DNA of 64,000 nucleotides from Prauserella aidingensis (GTDB lineage Bacteria > Actinomycetota > Actinomycetes > Mycobacteriales > Pseudonocardiaceae). Positions 42,575 to 51,270 of the stretch are shown here, one piece after another. Where the stretch lies: positions 62,001 through 126,000 of the forward strand of contig NZ_JAMTCN010000005.1 in assembly GCF_024171865.1 (NCBI RefSeq), written 5' to 3'. Position numbers and translations under genes: made by a program. The notes under the pieces are model-generated. The model was not told where the DNA came from. It did no database searches and worked only from the letters and a program-made list of their open reading frames with translations. Numbering within the stretch: position 1 is the stretch's first letter; the number at the start of each line of letters is the position of its first letter.

Positions 42575-44554
42575 ATGGCACCCACCGACGGCCCGTCACA
42601 GCGACCCGCGCAGCCGCCGACCACGTCCCGGCGCGTGCCGAGAGCGCGACTGGTGGTCGCAGCCGTCGTGGCGCTCGCCGCGGCGCTCGCGGCCGGACAC
42701 CTGGTGGCCGCGTTCGTGGGACCGCAGGCCTCGCCCCCGCTGGCGGTCGGCAACGCGGCGATCGACCTGACGCCGTCGTGGCTGAAGGACTTCGCGATCG
42801 CCACGTTCGGCACGGCCGACAAGCTCGCGCTCCTCGTGGGCATGGGCGTGGTGCTGGTGGGACTGGCGGTCGCGGCGGCACTGGCGTCGCGACGCGGCCC
42901 TGCGCCGGGCACGGTACTCATCGCCGTCGTCGGCGTCGTGGGGCTCGTGGCCGTGGTGACCCGCCCGGACGTCGGCAGGCTCGCCGCACTCGCACCCCTC
43001 GCGAGCCTTGCCTCGGGTGTGGCGACGTGGCTGCTGCTGCACCGGCGGGCCGCACCTCCGGGCGACGACGCGGCCGGGCCCGCAGCCATGGTTCCCGGCC
43101 CCACCGACCCCGGATCCGAAAACCCTGGCGCCGAGGACCCTGGCTCCGAGGACTCCGGATCTGAGGAATCCGGATCCGAGGACCGCGAAACCCTGGACCC
43201 GCGACCCTCCGATACGGCGTCCCCGGGCCCCGCAGCCGCGGACGCTCGAACCCCGGATCCCGAAACCTCGGATCCCGAAAGCTCGGACTCGCGAATCCCT
43301 GACCCGGGGTCCGCCGACGCCGGAAGCACGCACTCGGAAACCCCGGACCGGGTATCCCCCGACCCCGAAACCTCGGACCGTAAAACCCCGGCCCCGGCAT
43401 CCCCGGATCCCGAAACCCCGGACTCGCGAACCCCTGATCCGGCACCGGCCGTCACTGCAAGCCGGCGGTCCTCGACGACCCCGCCCGGCAGGCGGCGATT
43501 CCTCGTCACGGCCGGTGGCGCCGCGGTCGTCGCGGGAGTGGCGGGGTTGGCAGGCCGGTTCGTCGGCGGGGCCCGCGACGCGGCGTCGTCCCGGGCGTCG
43601 GCGCCACCCCTCGACGTCGCCCGCGAGCTTCCCGCACCGCCGCACGACGCGGACTTCGCCAAGCTCGGTACGCCGACGTTCCTCACCCCGAACGACGCCT
43701 TCTACCGCATCGACACCGCGCTGTCCGTGCCGCAGCTGCCCGTCGAGGACTGGCGACTGCGCATCCACGGCATGGTCGACCGAGAGCTCGAACTCACCTA
43801 CGACGACGTGCGCCGCCGGGGCCTGACCGAACGCCGCATCACGCTGTGCTGCGTGTCCAACCCGGTCGGCGGGGAGCTGATCTCCACCGCGACGTTCACC
43901 GGCGTCGACCTGGGAGACCTCCTCCGCGACGCCGGCGTGCGCGACGGCGCGCAACAGCTCCTCTCCACGAGTTCCGACGGCTGGACGTGCGGGACGCCCC
44001 TCGACGTGCTGCTCGAACGTGACCGTGGAGCGATGCTGGCGCTCGGCATGAACGGCGAGCCGCTGCCGCTCGAACACGGCTTCCCCGCGCGACTCGTCGT
44101 CCCCGGGTTGTACGGCTACGTGTCGGCGACGAAGTGGGTCACCGACCTCGAGGTGACGACGTGGAACGCACGTCGGGCGTACTGGCTCGATCGCGGCTGG
44201 GCACGCGAGGCACCGGTGAAGACCCAGTCGCGCATCGATCGGCCCGCGGCGAACGCCACGATGTCGGCCGGGCGGGTGATCGCCGCCGGGATCGCGTGGG
44301 CCCAGCACACGGGTATCGCCAAGGTAGAGGTGCGTCTCGACGGCGGACGCTGGCGGGAGGCGACCCTGTCGGCCGCCGTCTCCGACGACACGTGGCGCAT
44401 GTGGCACATCGCGCTCGACGTCCGCCGTCCCGGTGGCCACCGGATCGCCTGCCGCGCGACCGACAAGTCCGGGTACACGCAGACCTCCGAGCGCATGGGA
44501 GTCCTGCCGGACGGTGCGACCGGCCACCACGCGATCACGTTCACCACGGAGTAG
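42575..44554 (+). CDS. Membrane-anchored molybdopterin-dependent oxidoreductase (sulfite oxidase family)
   Basis: A 659-residue protein. The N-terminal 165 residues contain about four membrane helices. Residues about 170-295 are a low-complexity Asp/Pro/Ser/Glu linker from a 15-bp repeat. A second leader-like stretch with basic RRRFLVTAGGAAVVAGVAG is followed by the SUOX/YedY-type Moco domain: ITLCCVSNPVGGELISTATF, where a Cys should ligand Mo, VVPGLYGYVSATKWVTDLEV, and a C-terminal Ig-like dimerisation domain (GIAWAQHTGIAKVEVRLDGG). The Moco domain should be outside the cytoplasmic membrane. The substrate is unknown. GGAGG lies close to the ATG at 42575. Confidence 0.9.
   Translation: MAPTDGPSQRPAQPPTTSRRVPRARLVVAAVVALAAALAAGHLVAAFVGPQASPPLAVGNAAIDLTPSWLKDFAIATFGTADKLALLVGMGVVLVGLAVAAALASRRGPAPGTVLIAVVGVVGLVAVVTRPDVGRLAALAPLASLASGVATWLLLHRRAAPPGDDAAGPAAMVPGPTDPGSENPGAEDPGSEDSGSEESGSEDRETLDPRPSDTASPGPAAADARTPDPETSDPESSDSRIPDPGSADAGSTHSETPDRVSPDPETSDRKTPAPASPDPETPDSRTPDPAPAVTASRRSSTTPPGRRRFLVTAGGAAVVAGVAGLAGRFVGGARDAASSRASAPPLDVARELPAPPHDADFAKLGTPTFLTPNDAFYRIDTALSVPQLPVEDWRLRIHGMVDRELELTYDDVRRRGLTERRITLCCVSNPVGGELISTATFTGVDLGDLLRDAGVRDGAQQLLSTSSDGWTCGTPLDVLLERDRGAMLALGMNGEPLPLEHGFPARLVVPGLYGYVSATKWVTDLEVTTWNARRAYWLDRGWAREAPVKTQSRIDRPAANATMSAGRVIAAGIAWAQHTGIAKVEVRLDGGRWREATLSAAVSDDTWRMWHIALDVRRPGGHRIACRATDKSGYTQTSERMGVLPDGATGHHAITFTTE
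43108..43442 (+). repeat. 15-bp tandem array in the molybdo-oxidoreductase gene
   Basis: About 20 units at 15-base intervals: a first block near GGATCTGAGGAATCC (43113-43187) and a second near GATCCCGAAACCTCG (43256-43442). They encode five-residue Asp-Pro-Glu-Thr-Ser-like repeats. The period is kept through substitutions. Confidence 0.92.
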
Positions 44555-44631
44555 CGGGCGCGATCACGGCTCCGAGGGCGGTTGGCTCACCGGCGTGTCG
44601 TTTCCAGAGGTGCCGGGTGGAGACGGGCGGG

Positions 44632-44724
44632 CGCAACACGGTCCCCGGGATCCGCAACACGGTCCCCTGAACGCGCAACACGCGCCCCGGAAACCGCAAC
44701 ACGGTCTCCCGGGGCTGCAACACG
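44632..44724 (+). repeat. 21-bp tandem array J (5 units)
   Basis: Cores begin at 44632, 44653, 44674, 44695 and 44716 (the last TGCAACACG), all 21 apart. The array ends 114 bases before the Rex operator, so it is upstream of the rex-hem promoter as well as downstream of the oxidoreductase. Confidence 0.96.
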
Positions 44725-44837
44725 GCGTCACGGGTGGCCGGGGTGTCCGGGTGTCGGCGGTGGCGAGGGAGGCTCGAGGTGACACCGCGTCAGGAAAACC
44801 GGGGCTGTGGCGCAGGTCAACGCCCTTACCTGCTGCT

Positions 44838-44855
44838 TTGTGCACGCGTTCACAA
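44838..44855 (+). promoter_or_regulatory. Rex operator (ROP)
   Basis: TTGTGCACGCGTTCACAA differs by one base (C for A in the left arm) from the consensus TTGTGAANNNNTTCACAA. It lies 109 bases before the rex start. Rex released by high NADH would derepress rex-hemA-hemC, as known for Streptomyces rex-hemACD. Confidence 0.9.
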
Positions 44856-44964
44856 ATGAACTACCGTGTTCTCCACGCCGGTGACGCGCCGTGCATCGAA
44901 CACGGTCGCCGCCTGCTGGTCAAGGATTTTTGTCTCGAAATCGCGAGGACGGAGTCGGAGCGTG

Positions 44965-46389
44965 ATGGCACAGCGGAGCCGGCGGAACATCGCCTCCTCC
45001 GTCCGCGGCCTGGCTCGCTCTCGGCGTGCGGGTAAACCCGGCGCCAAATCCGACCCCGACACCCAGGCCCCCGACACCCAGGCCTCCGACGGCACGTCGC
45101 CCGACGAAGCCGCGCCCGAGGAGGACTCCGCCGCGCCCGCCGCTGCGCCCCCCGAGGAGGCCGCGTCCTCCGCGAACGAGAACGGCGGTGACTCCGCCGA
45201 GACTGCCGACGGCGCTTCCGGCGGCGGTGCGAAGAAGCAGGCGAAGCGGACTTCCGCGGCCAAGAGTCCGGCGAAGAAGGTACTCGCGAAGAAGCCGGCC
45301 GGCAGGAAGGCCGATGCCGACGACTCCGCCGCCACGAACACGGCCACGACGAACGCCGCCACCACGAACACGGCCATCACGAACGGCAGAGCCGCAACCG
45401 CGAAGACCGCGTCGAACGGCGGATCCGCCGACGGCAAGGCGGGAACCGGCAACGGGAACGGCCGGGCCGGCCGCACCGGAGCCGCAGCCGACGGGAAAGC
45501 CGCGACCGCAGGCAAGACCGCCACCGCAGGCAAGGCCACGACGAACGGCAAGGCCGCCACCACAGGCAAGGCGACCGCAGGCAAGGCCACGAACGGCAAG
45601 GCCCCCGCGGGCACCGCCACGACCGACGGTAAGGCCACAGCCGACGACAACACCCCGACCACGGAGCTGCCCGCCGTCACCGACGGCGAGGCGCCCGCGA
45701 AGGCCATTCCCGAGGCCGCGGTCGGCCGCATGGCGGTGTACCTGCGTGTGCTGTCGAGCATGCAGGAACAGGGCACCGCGACGGTCTCCAGCGAGGAACT
45801 GTCGGCCGCCGCGGGTGTGAACTCCGCCAAACTCCGCAAGGACCTCTCCTACATCGGTTCGTACGGCACTCGGGGTGTCGGATACGAGGTCGAGGTGCTG
45901 ATCGGCCAGATCGAACGCACCCTCGGACTCAACAAGCAGCAGCGGGTTGCGGTCGCGGGAATCGGTAACCTCGGACATGCGTTGGCGAACTACGGCGGCT
46001 TTCCCGGTCGCGGGTTCCCGGTCGAGGCGTTGTTCGACATCGATCCGGACCTGATCGGGATTCCGGTGGGCGGACTGCCCGTCTCGCACCTCGACGACAT
46101 CCCCGAGGTGTGTGCGGAGCGGGAGATCTCCATCGGGGTCATCGCGACGCCGCCGACCGCGGCACAAACGGTGTGCGACAGGCTCGTCGCAGGCGGAGTG
46201 CAGTGCATTCTGAACTTCGCGCCGGTCGTGCTGCAGGTTCCGGATCACATCGAGGTTCGGAAGGTGGATCTGGCCGTGGAGCTGCAGATCCTTTCCTTCC
46301 ACGTGGCGCGAAGGGCGGACGGACAGGTGAACGGCCAAGCGGCTGGGGCGGAAGCGACGGACGCGGCGAGCGCGGTGGTGCCGTCATGA
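44965..46389 (+). CDS. rex: Redox-sensing transcriptional repressor Rex with long Lys/Ala-rich tail
   Basis: A 474-residue protein. The Rex core (about 249-460) has the winged helix [39 protein letters not shown] and [18 protein letters not shown], then the NAD(H) Rossmann motif [20 protein letters not shown] typical Rex is about 210-250 residues. Here about 248 residues precede the core, including [20 protein letters not shown] and [12 protein letters not shown]-type repeats like histone H1 or the HU C-terminal tail. The frame is open throughout with normal codon bias. Starting at the internal Met 45730 would cut the first DNA-binding helix. It autoregulates via the upstream ROP and overlaps hemA by ATGA. 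Confidence 0.9.
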   Translation: MAQRSRRNIASSVRGLARSRRAGKPGAKSDPDTQAPDTQASDGTSPDEAAPEEDSAAPAAAPPEEAASSANENGGDSAETADGASGGGAKKQAKRTSAAKSPAKKVLAKKPAGRKADADDSAATNTATTNAATTNTAITNGRAATAKTASNGGSADGKAGTGNGNGRAGRTGAAADGKAATAGKTATAGKATTNGKAATTGKATAGKATNGKAPAGTATTDGKATADDNTPTTELPAVTDGEAPAKAIPEAAVGRMAVYLRVLSSMQEQGTATVSSEELSAAAGVNSAKLRKDLSYIGSYGTRGVGYEVEVLIGQIERTLGLNKQQRVAVAGIGNLGHALANYGGFPGRGFPVEALFDIDPDLIGIPVGGLPVSHLDDIPEVCAEREISIGVIATPPTAAQTVCDRLVAGGVQCILNFAPVVLQVPDHIEVRKVDLAVELQILSFHVARRADGQVNGQAAGAEATDAASAVVPS

Positions 46390-47726
46390 GCATCCTCGCT
46401 CTCGGACTGTCGCACCGGACGGCGGACCTGACCACGCTCGAGCGCGTGTCCATCCCGGCGCCCGAGGTGCCGAAGATCCTGCACGAGCTGCAGCAGGCCG
46501 AGCACGTCTCCGAGGTCATGGCCGTCTCGACGTGCAACCGCATCGAGGTCTACGCCGTGGTCGAGACGTTCCACGGCGGCCTGGACGACATCGCGTCGGT
46601 GCTGGCCCGCCAGGCCGGCATGGTCCCCGACGAGCTGTACGACAGCTTCTACGTCCACTACGCGGGCGCGGCCGTCGAGCACCTGTTCAACGTGACGGCG
46701 GGCCTGGACTCGATGGTCGTGGGGGAGACGCAGATCCTCGGCCAGGTGCGGGCGGCCTACGCGACCGCGCGCGAGGCGGGCACCGTCGGCCGCACGTTGC
46801 ACGAGCTGGTGCAGACGACGTTGCGCGTCGGCAAGCGCGTGCACAGCGAGACGGGCCTCGACCAGCTCGGAGCGTCCGTGGTGTCGGCGGCGCTGGCGGA
46901 GGCCGAGGACGCTGGCGGTGACCTCGCGGGCAAGCGGGCCCTGGTCGTGGGCGCGGGGTCGATGGGCGCACTCGCCGCGTCGCACCTGCGCAAGGCCGGT
47001 ATCGGCAGCGTCGTCGTCGCCAACCGCACGCAGGCCAACGCGGAACGGCTCGCCGCATCGGTGACCGAGCAGGGCGTACCCGCGACCGCGGTGCCGCTCG
47101 CCGAGCTGGCCGACGCCGTCAGCGGTGCCGACGTGGCCGTCGTGTGCACCGGGGCGAAGGGCACCGTGGTGGAGACCCGCCACGTCGGTCCGCGGACCAC
47201 GCCGCTCGTCGTGTGCGACCTGGGTCTGCCGCGGGACGTCGACCCGGGGGTCGGCGACGTCGACGACGTGCGCCTGGTCGACCTCGACACGGTGCGCCGC
47301 CGGATGCACGACTCCGGCAGCGGCACCACCGAGAAGCAGACCGCCAAGGCGTCGGGCATCGTTCTGGACGAGGTCCGCGCCTACCTGGCGGGCCAGCGCA
47401 GCGCCGCCGTGACGCCCACGGTGACGGCGCTGCGCAAGCGGGCGGCCGAGGTCGTCGACGCCGAACTGCTCCGGCTCGACAGGCGGCTGCCCGAGATCGA
47501 CGCCGACACCCGTGAGGAGGTCGGCCGCACGGTCAAGCGGGTCGTGGACAAGCTCCTGCACGCCCCGACCGTGCGTGTGAAGCAGTTGGCCGCGGAGACC
47601 AGCGACACCGACTACGCCACGGCGCTGCGCGAGCTGTTCGAGCTCGACCCGCAGGCGCCGAAGACGGTGTCCAGCCCGTCGGCCCCCATGACCACGACAG
47701 ACCAGATCGACGGTGACAATCCGTGA
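46386..47726 (+). CDS. hemA: Glutamyl-tRNA reductase
   Basis: A 446-residue NADPH enzyme converting glutamyl-tRNA to glutamate-1-semialdehyde, the committed C5-pathway step. Catalytic Cys is in [13 protein letters not shown] near residue 50, the signature is [20 protein letters not shown] near 99, and the NADPH site is [17 protein letters not shown] near 187. The dimerisation helix lies in the C-terminal third. Coupled to rex by ATGA and to hemC by GTGA, so it is under Rex control. Confidence 0.97.
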   Translation: MSILALGLSHRTADLTTLERVSIPAPEVPKILHELQQAEHVSEVMAVSTCNRIEVYAVVETFHGGLDDIASVLARQAGMVPDELYDSFYVHYAGAAVEHLFNVTAGLDSMVVGETQILGQVRAAYATAREAGTVGRTLHELVQTTLRVGKRVHSETGLDQLGASVVSAALAEAEDAGGDLAGKRALVVGAGSMGALAASHLRKAGIGSVVVANRTQANAERLAASVTEQGVPATAVPLAELADAVSGADVAVVCTGAKGTVVETRHVGPRTTPLVVCDLGLPRDVDPGVGDVDDVRLVDLDTVRRRMHDSGSGTTEKQTAKASGIVLDEVRAYLAGQRSAAVTPTVTALRKRAAEVVDAELLRLDRRLPEIDADTREEVGRTVKRVVDKLLHAPTVRVKQLAAETSDTDYATALRELFELDPQAPKTVSSPSAPMTTTDQIDGDNP

Positions 47727-48664
47727 CAGACAGCCCGATCCGCATCGGCACCCGCGGCAGCAAACTCGCCGTGGCGCAGACGCAGACGATCGCCGACATG
47801 CTGACCGACGCCGGTCACGAGGTCGAGATCGTCACGGTCACGACGCCCGGTGACCGCTCCAGCGCACCCATCGCCGAGATCGGCGTCGGCGTGTTCACGT
47901 CGGCGTTGCGCGAGGCGCTGCTGGCCAAGGAGATCGACGTCGCGATCCACTCGTACAAGGACCTGCCGACGGCGCCCGAGCCCGGCCTCGTGCTGGCCGC
48001 CGTGCCGCCGCGCGAGGACCCGCGTGACGCGCTGATCGCCAGGGACGGCCTGACGCTCGGCGAACTGCCGCCGGGTTCGGTCGTCGGCACGGGTTCGCCC
48101 CGGCGGATCGCCCAGTTGAAGGCGCTGGGCCTCGGTTTGACCGTGGTGCCGATTCGCGGCAACATCGACACCCGCATCGGCAAGGTCACGTCCGGGGAAC
48201 TGGACGCCGTGGTGCTGGCCAGGGCGGGGCTCGCCCGGGTCGGCCGGGTCGACGAGATCACCGAGACACTCGATCCGCTCCAGATGCTGCCCGCGCCCGC
48301 ACAGGGCGCGCTGGCGGTGGAGACGCGGGTCGAGGACGTCGAGAGCGAACGTCTGCTTCGGTCCGTCGTGGACCACGAAGCGACCAGGGTCGCCGCGAAG
48401 GCGGAGCGGGCCGTGCTGGCCACGCTCGAAGCCGGTTGCAGCGCACCCGTCGGAGCGCTCGCCGATGTCGTGGAGGACCTCGACAGCGAGGGAAGGGTCG
48501 TCGACCGGCTTTCGCTGCGCGGGATCGCCGCCACCGGGGTCGACGGGGACTCCGTGGACATCCTGAAGGCCTCGGCGATCGCCGAGCCGAAGGACGCCGA
48601 CGAACTGGGCCGTGGGGTCGCCGCCGAGCTGCTCGACCTCGGCGCAGGCGCGCTGTCGTCCTGA
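47723..48664 (+). CDS. hemC: Porphobilinogen deaminase (hydroxymethylbilane synthase)
   Basis: A 313-residue enzyme joining four porphobilinogens to hydroxymethylbilane. [15 protein letters not shown] at the N-terminus, the catalytic Asp region HSYKDLPTA ([10 protein letters not shown]), [22 protein letters not shown], and the dipyrromethane cofactor Cys in [11 protein letters not shown] near residue 238. Canonical. It starts at GTG overlapping the hemA stop. Confidence 0.97.
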   Translation: MTDSPIRIGTRGSKLAVAQTQTIADMLTDAGHEVEIVTVTTPGDRSSAPIAEIGVGVFTSALREALLAKEIDVAIHSYKDLPTAPEPGLVLAAVPPREDPRDALIARDGLTLGELPPGSVVGTGSPRRIAQLKALGLGLTVVPIRGNIDTRIGKVTSGELDAVVLARAGLARVGRVDEITETLDPLQMLPAPAQGALAVETRVEDVESERLLRSVVDHEATRVAAKAERAVLATLEAGCSAPVGALADVVEDLDSEGRVVDRLSLRGIAATGVDGDSVDILKASAIAEPKDADELGRGVAAELLDLGAGALSS

Positions 48665-48862
48665 GTCGGCGCGTTCACTTCCGCCCCGGCGGGAACCCGG
48701 GTGGGCGTCGGGTGCGTGGCCGACGCCTGCGGTCGCAGGAGCACGCAGGCAACGCGTAACGGACGTGACATTCGCGTCGGGAACATCAGAGAACCGCAGA
48801 AGACAAGTACGAGTTCGGCCGCCGGCCCCGGTGCGGCCGCTGCATGAGGAGAGACGAAGCAC
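48665..48862. other. Spacer between hemC and hemD
   Basis: A 198-base gap in an otherwise overlapping operon. It ends in the hemD ribosome binding site (GAGGAGAGACG). The stretch around 48764-48810 is less GC-rich and could carry a secondary promoter; no clear hexamers. Confidence 0.4.
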
Positions 48863-50395
48863 ATGACCCCCCCAAGCAAGACCACGGGGCGCGTCGCCTT
48901 CGTGGGCTCGGGCCCCGGTGACGCGGGACTGCTCACGGTCCGCGCCCAGGAGCTGCTGGCCAAGGCCGACGTCGTCGTCACCGACCCGGACGTCCCGGCG
49001 GGCGCGCTCGCCTACGCCCGCGAGGAGGCCGAGGCGCGTCCCGCGGTCGGTGAGCCGGGGGACGTCGCGAAGGACCTGGCCACGGAGGCCGAGTCGGGCC
49101 GCGTGGTGCTGCGTCTCGTCGCGGGAGACCCGTTGACGCAGCCCGCGGTCGTGGCCGAGGTGCAGGCCGTGTCGAAGACCGAGGTCGTGTTCGACATCGT
49201 GCCGGGCGTCGCGCCCAGCACCGCCGTTCCCGCGTACGCGGGCCTGCCGCTCGGCGGCACCCACACCGAGGTCGACCTGACTCGCGACGTCGACTGGAAG
49301 GGCGTGGCGCAGGCGCAGGGCCCGATCGTGCTGCACGGCACGTCCAGCCACCTCGCCGAGGCCGCCTCGCAGCTGATCGACAACGGCATCCCCGCCGAGA
49401 CGCCCGTGGCGGTCACGTCGAACGGCACCATCAACACGCAGCGCACCGTGGAGACGACCCTCGCCTCGCTCGGTGCCGACGCCGGTGAGCTCGCCGGTTC
49501 GCTGATCGTCACGGTCGGGTCGATCGTGTCCGACCGTAAGCAGCTGTCGTGGTGGGAGTCCCGCGCGCTGTACGGCTGGAAGGTCCTCGTGCCGCGTACG
49601 AAGGACCAGGCGGGCGACATGGCCGAGCGGCTCCGCAGCCACGGCGCCACCTCGCACGAGGTGCCGACGATCTCCGTCGAGCCGCCCCGTAGCCCCGCGC
49701 AGATGGAACGTGCGGTCAAGGGCCTGGTCGACGGCCGGTTCCAGTGGATCGTGTTCACCTCGGCCAACGCGGTGAAGGCCGTGCTGGAGAAGTTCACCGA
49801 GTTCGGCCTCGACGCCCGCGCGTTCGCCGGCGTGAAGATCGCCTGCGTCGGCGAGGCGACGGCCGAGAAGGTGCGCTCCTTCGGGATCCAGCCGGAGCTC
49901 GTGCCCGAGGGCGAGCAGTCGAGCGAGGGCCTGCTCAAGGAGTTCCCGCCGTACGACGACGTGCTCGACCCGGTGAACCGCGTGCTGCTGCCGCGCGCCG
50001 ACATCGCCACGGAGACCCTGTCCGCCGGTCTGACCGATGCGGGCTGGGAGGTCGACGACGTGACCGCGTACCGCACGGTGCGTGCCGCGCCGCCACCCGC
50101 CGAAACCCGCGAGATGATCAAGACGGGCGGGTTCGACGCCGTGTGCTTCACGTCGTCGTCCACCGTGCGGAACCTGGTCGGCATCGCGGGTAAGCCGCAC
50201 GCCCGCACGCTCGTGGCGTGCATCGGCCCGAAGACGGCCGAGACGGCGACGGAGTTCGGCCTGCGTGTCGACGTGCAGCCGGAGACCCCGAACGCCGTGG
50301 AGCTCGTCGACGCGCTCGCCGCCCACGCGGCGAAGCTGCGCGCCGAGGGCGCTCTGCCGCCGCCGAAGAAGGCCAAGCGCACGCGCCGCTCCTGA
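48863..50395 (+). CDS. hemD: Uroporphyrinogen-III synthase with degenerate N-terminal methyltransferase-like domain
   Basis: A 510-residue fusion. Residues 10-235 resemble the SAM uroporphyrinogen-III methyltransferase (CobA/SirA) fold: VAFVGSGPGDAGLLTVRAQE is the N-terminal motif, but the GDP-type motif reads LVAGDPLTQPA and several CobA signatures are weak. Residues about 245-500 are HemD: WKVLVPRTKDQAGDMAERL, VFTSANAVKAVLEKF, PRADIATETLSAGLTDAGW and CFTSSSTVRNLVGIAG. It cyclises hydroxymethylbilane to uroporphyrinogen III. This domain order is common in actinobacterial hem clusters (Rv0511 is similar). A basic KKAKRTRRS tail ends it. Confidence 0.92.
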   Translation: MTPPSKTTGRVAFVGSGPGDAGLLTVRAQELLAKADVVVTDPDVPAGALAYAREEAEARPAVGEPGDVAKDLATEAESGRVVLRLVAGDPLTQPAVVAEVQAVSKTEVVFDIVPGVAPSTAVPAYAGLPLGGTHTEVDLTRDVDWKGVAQAQGPIVLHGTSSHLAEAASQLIDNGIPAETPVAVTSNGTINTQRTVETTLASLGADAGELAGSLIVTVGSIVSDRKQLSWWESRALYGWKVLVPRTKDQAGDMAERLRSHGATSHEVPTISVEPPRSPAQMERAVKGLVDGRFQWIVFTSANAVKAVLEKFTEFGLDARAFAGVKIACVGEATAEKVRSFGIQPELVPEGEQSSEGLLKEFPPYDDVLDPVNRVLLPRADIATETLSAGLTDAGWEVDDVTAYRTVRAAPPPAETREMIKTGGFDAVCFTSSSTVRNLVGIAGKPHARTLVACIGPKTAETATEFGLRVDVQPETPNAVELVDALAAHAAKLRAEGALPPPKKAKRTRRS

Positions 50396-50410
50396 GCGCT
50401 GTCGTTCGAG

Positions 50411-50447
50411 ACGCCCCGTCGCACCAGCCGTGCGACGGGGCGTTTTC
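50411..50447 (+). terminator. Intrinsic terminator after hemD
   Basis: ACGCCCCGTCGC (50411-50422) pairs perfectly with GCGACGGGGCGT (50432-50443) around a 9-nt loop and is followed by TTTTCG. This is the clearest Rho-independent terminator in the window and ends the rex-hemACD transcript. Confidence 0.9.
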
Positions 50448-50459
50448 GCGTTGCACACC

Positions 50460-50531
50460 CGTGTTGCAGATCCCGGAGCCCGTGTTGCGGCTTCGGGGGA
50501 CCGTGTTGCAGGTCCCGGGGCCTGTGTTGCG
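50460..50531 (-). repeat. 21-bp tandem array K (4 units)
   Basis: Cores begin at 50460 (CGTGTTGCA), 50481, 50502 and 50523 (TGTGTTGCG) on the plus strand, 21 apart. It begins 13 bases after the hemD terminator, so it is outside the transcript. Confidence 0.95.
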
Positions 50532-50650
50532 GCGATTTCGGGGTCACCGGGTCGGCGGCGGACCGCCGCGCGACGGCGTTTCCTGCGCTGCGGACCGTGC
50601 TGCGTCCGCGGGGACCGGTCGCAGGCGGGCGGTCCGGCCCGGCCGCGCGG

Positions 50651-51205
50651 TCAGGTCCGGTCGCGCTGCCGGGCCCGGTGCTTGGCGACCTTGAGGCGGT
50701 TTCCGCACACCTCGGGCATGCAGTAGCGGCGCCGTCCCGCGCGGCTGGTATCGACGAACATGCCTGCACAGTCCGGCGCCGTGCAATGCCGGAACCGGTC
50801 GTGTCCCAGTGTGTACAGGGCGCCGAGCAGGCCGGTGCCGATCAGGACGGCGAGCGCGTCGTCGGCGGTCGCATCCGGTGACGTCTCCACGTGCCAGCGC
50901 CAGTGCCCGTCGACGTCGCGGTGCAGTCCGGGGCCGCGGCCTGCGCGCGCGACGAACGCGGTGGCGCGGCGGGCGAGGTCGTCCTCGTCGGATTCGAGCG
51001 CGGCGCGGACTTCGTCGCGCAGTGCGTGCACCGGTTGCAGGTCGTCGGCGCCCACGGTCCGGTCGATGCCGAGAGCTGCGAAGAACTCCGTGAGCGCGGC
51101 GACGTCGGGGAGGGCCTCGCCGCGACTCCGGACCCGCGGCGAGGTGTTGACCAACTCCGTGGCGGCGTTCGCCCCATCGTTGTAACCGTTGAAATCTATC
51201 TTCAA
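50651..51205 (-). CDS. CGNR zinc-finger (ABATE-domain) transcriptional regulator
   Basis: A 184-residue protein. The N-terminal ABATE-like domain (about 1-130) is a putative stress sensor. The C-terminal CGNR zinc finger is RFRHCTAPDCAGMFVDTSRA followed by RRRYCMPEVCGNRLKVAKHR, giving four Cys and the CGNR signature. It is divergent from an alpha/beta hydrolase gene, with a palindromic site between, so it probably controls that gene and itself. It starts at ATG 51205. Confidence 0.88.
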   Translation of the reverse strand: MKIDFNGYNDGANAATELVNTSPRVRSRGEALPDVAALTEFFAALGIDRTVGADDLQPVHALRDEVRAALESDEDDLARRATAFVARAGRGPGLHRDVDGHWRWHVETSPDATADDALAVLIGTGLLGALYTLGHDRFRHCTAPDCAGMFVDTSRAGRRRYCMPEVCGNRLKVAKHRARQRDRT

Positions 51206-51224
51206 GCGTTACTCCTTGCTACCG

Positions 51225-51253
51225 TAACCGGAGAAAGCTGACTTTACCGGTTA
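51225..51253. promoter_or_regulatory. Candidate operator between CGNR regulator and hydrolase
   Basis: TAACCGG at 51225-51231 is an inverted match to CCGGTTA at 51247-51253, separated by 15 bases. It sits midway between the divergent starts. A related TAACCG half-site occurs at 51183 inside the regulator's first codons. Binding by the CGNR regulator is inferred. Confidence 0.5.
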
Positions 51254-51270
51254 TCGGGAGAGGTGGAGAC

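Larger units (their letters stand above)
44555..44964. other. Regulatory region between the molybdo-oxidoreductase and rex
   Basis: A 410-base stretch holding 21-bp array J, the Rex operator and the rex leader. No gene is seen. Confidence 0.6.

Noticed and set aside
47612-50458. Very long antisense open frame (about 950 codons) opposite hemA-hemC-hemD
   Set aside because: It is an artefact of high-GC third positions on the real genes. It has no ribosome binding site or recognisable domain, and the plus-strand genes are unambiguous.
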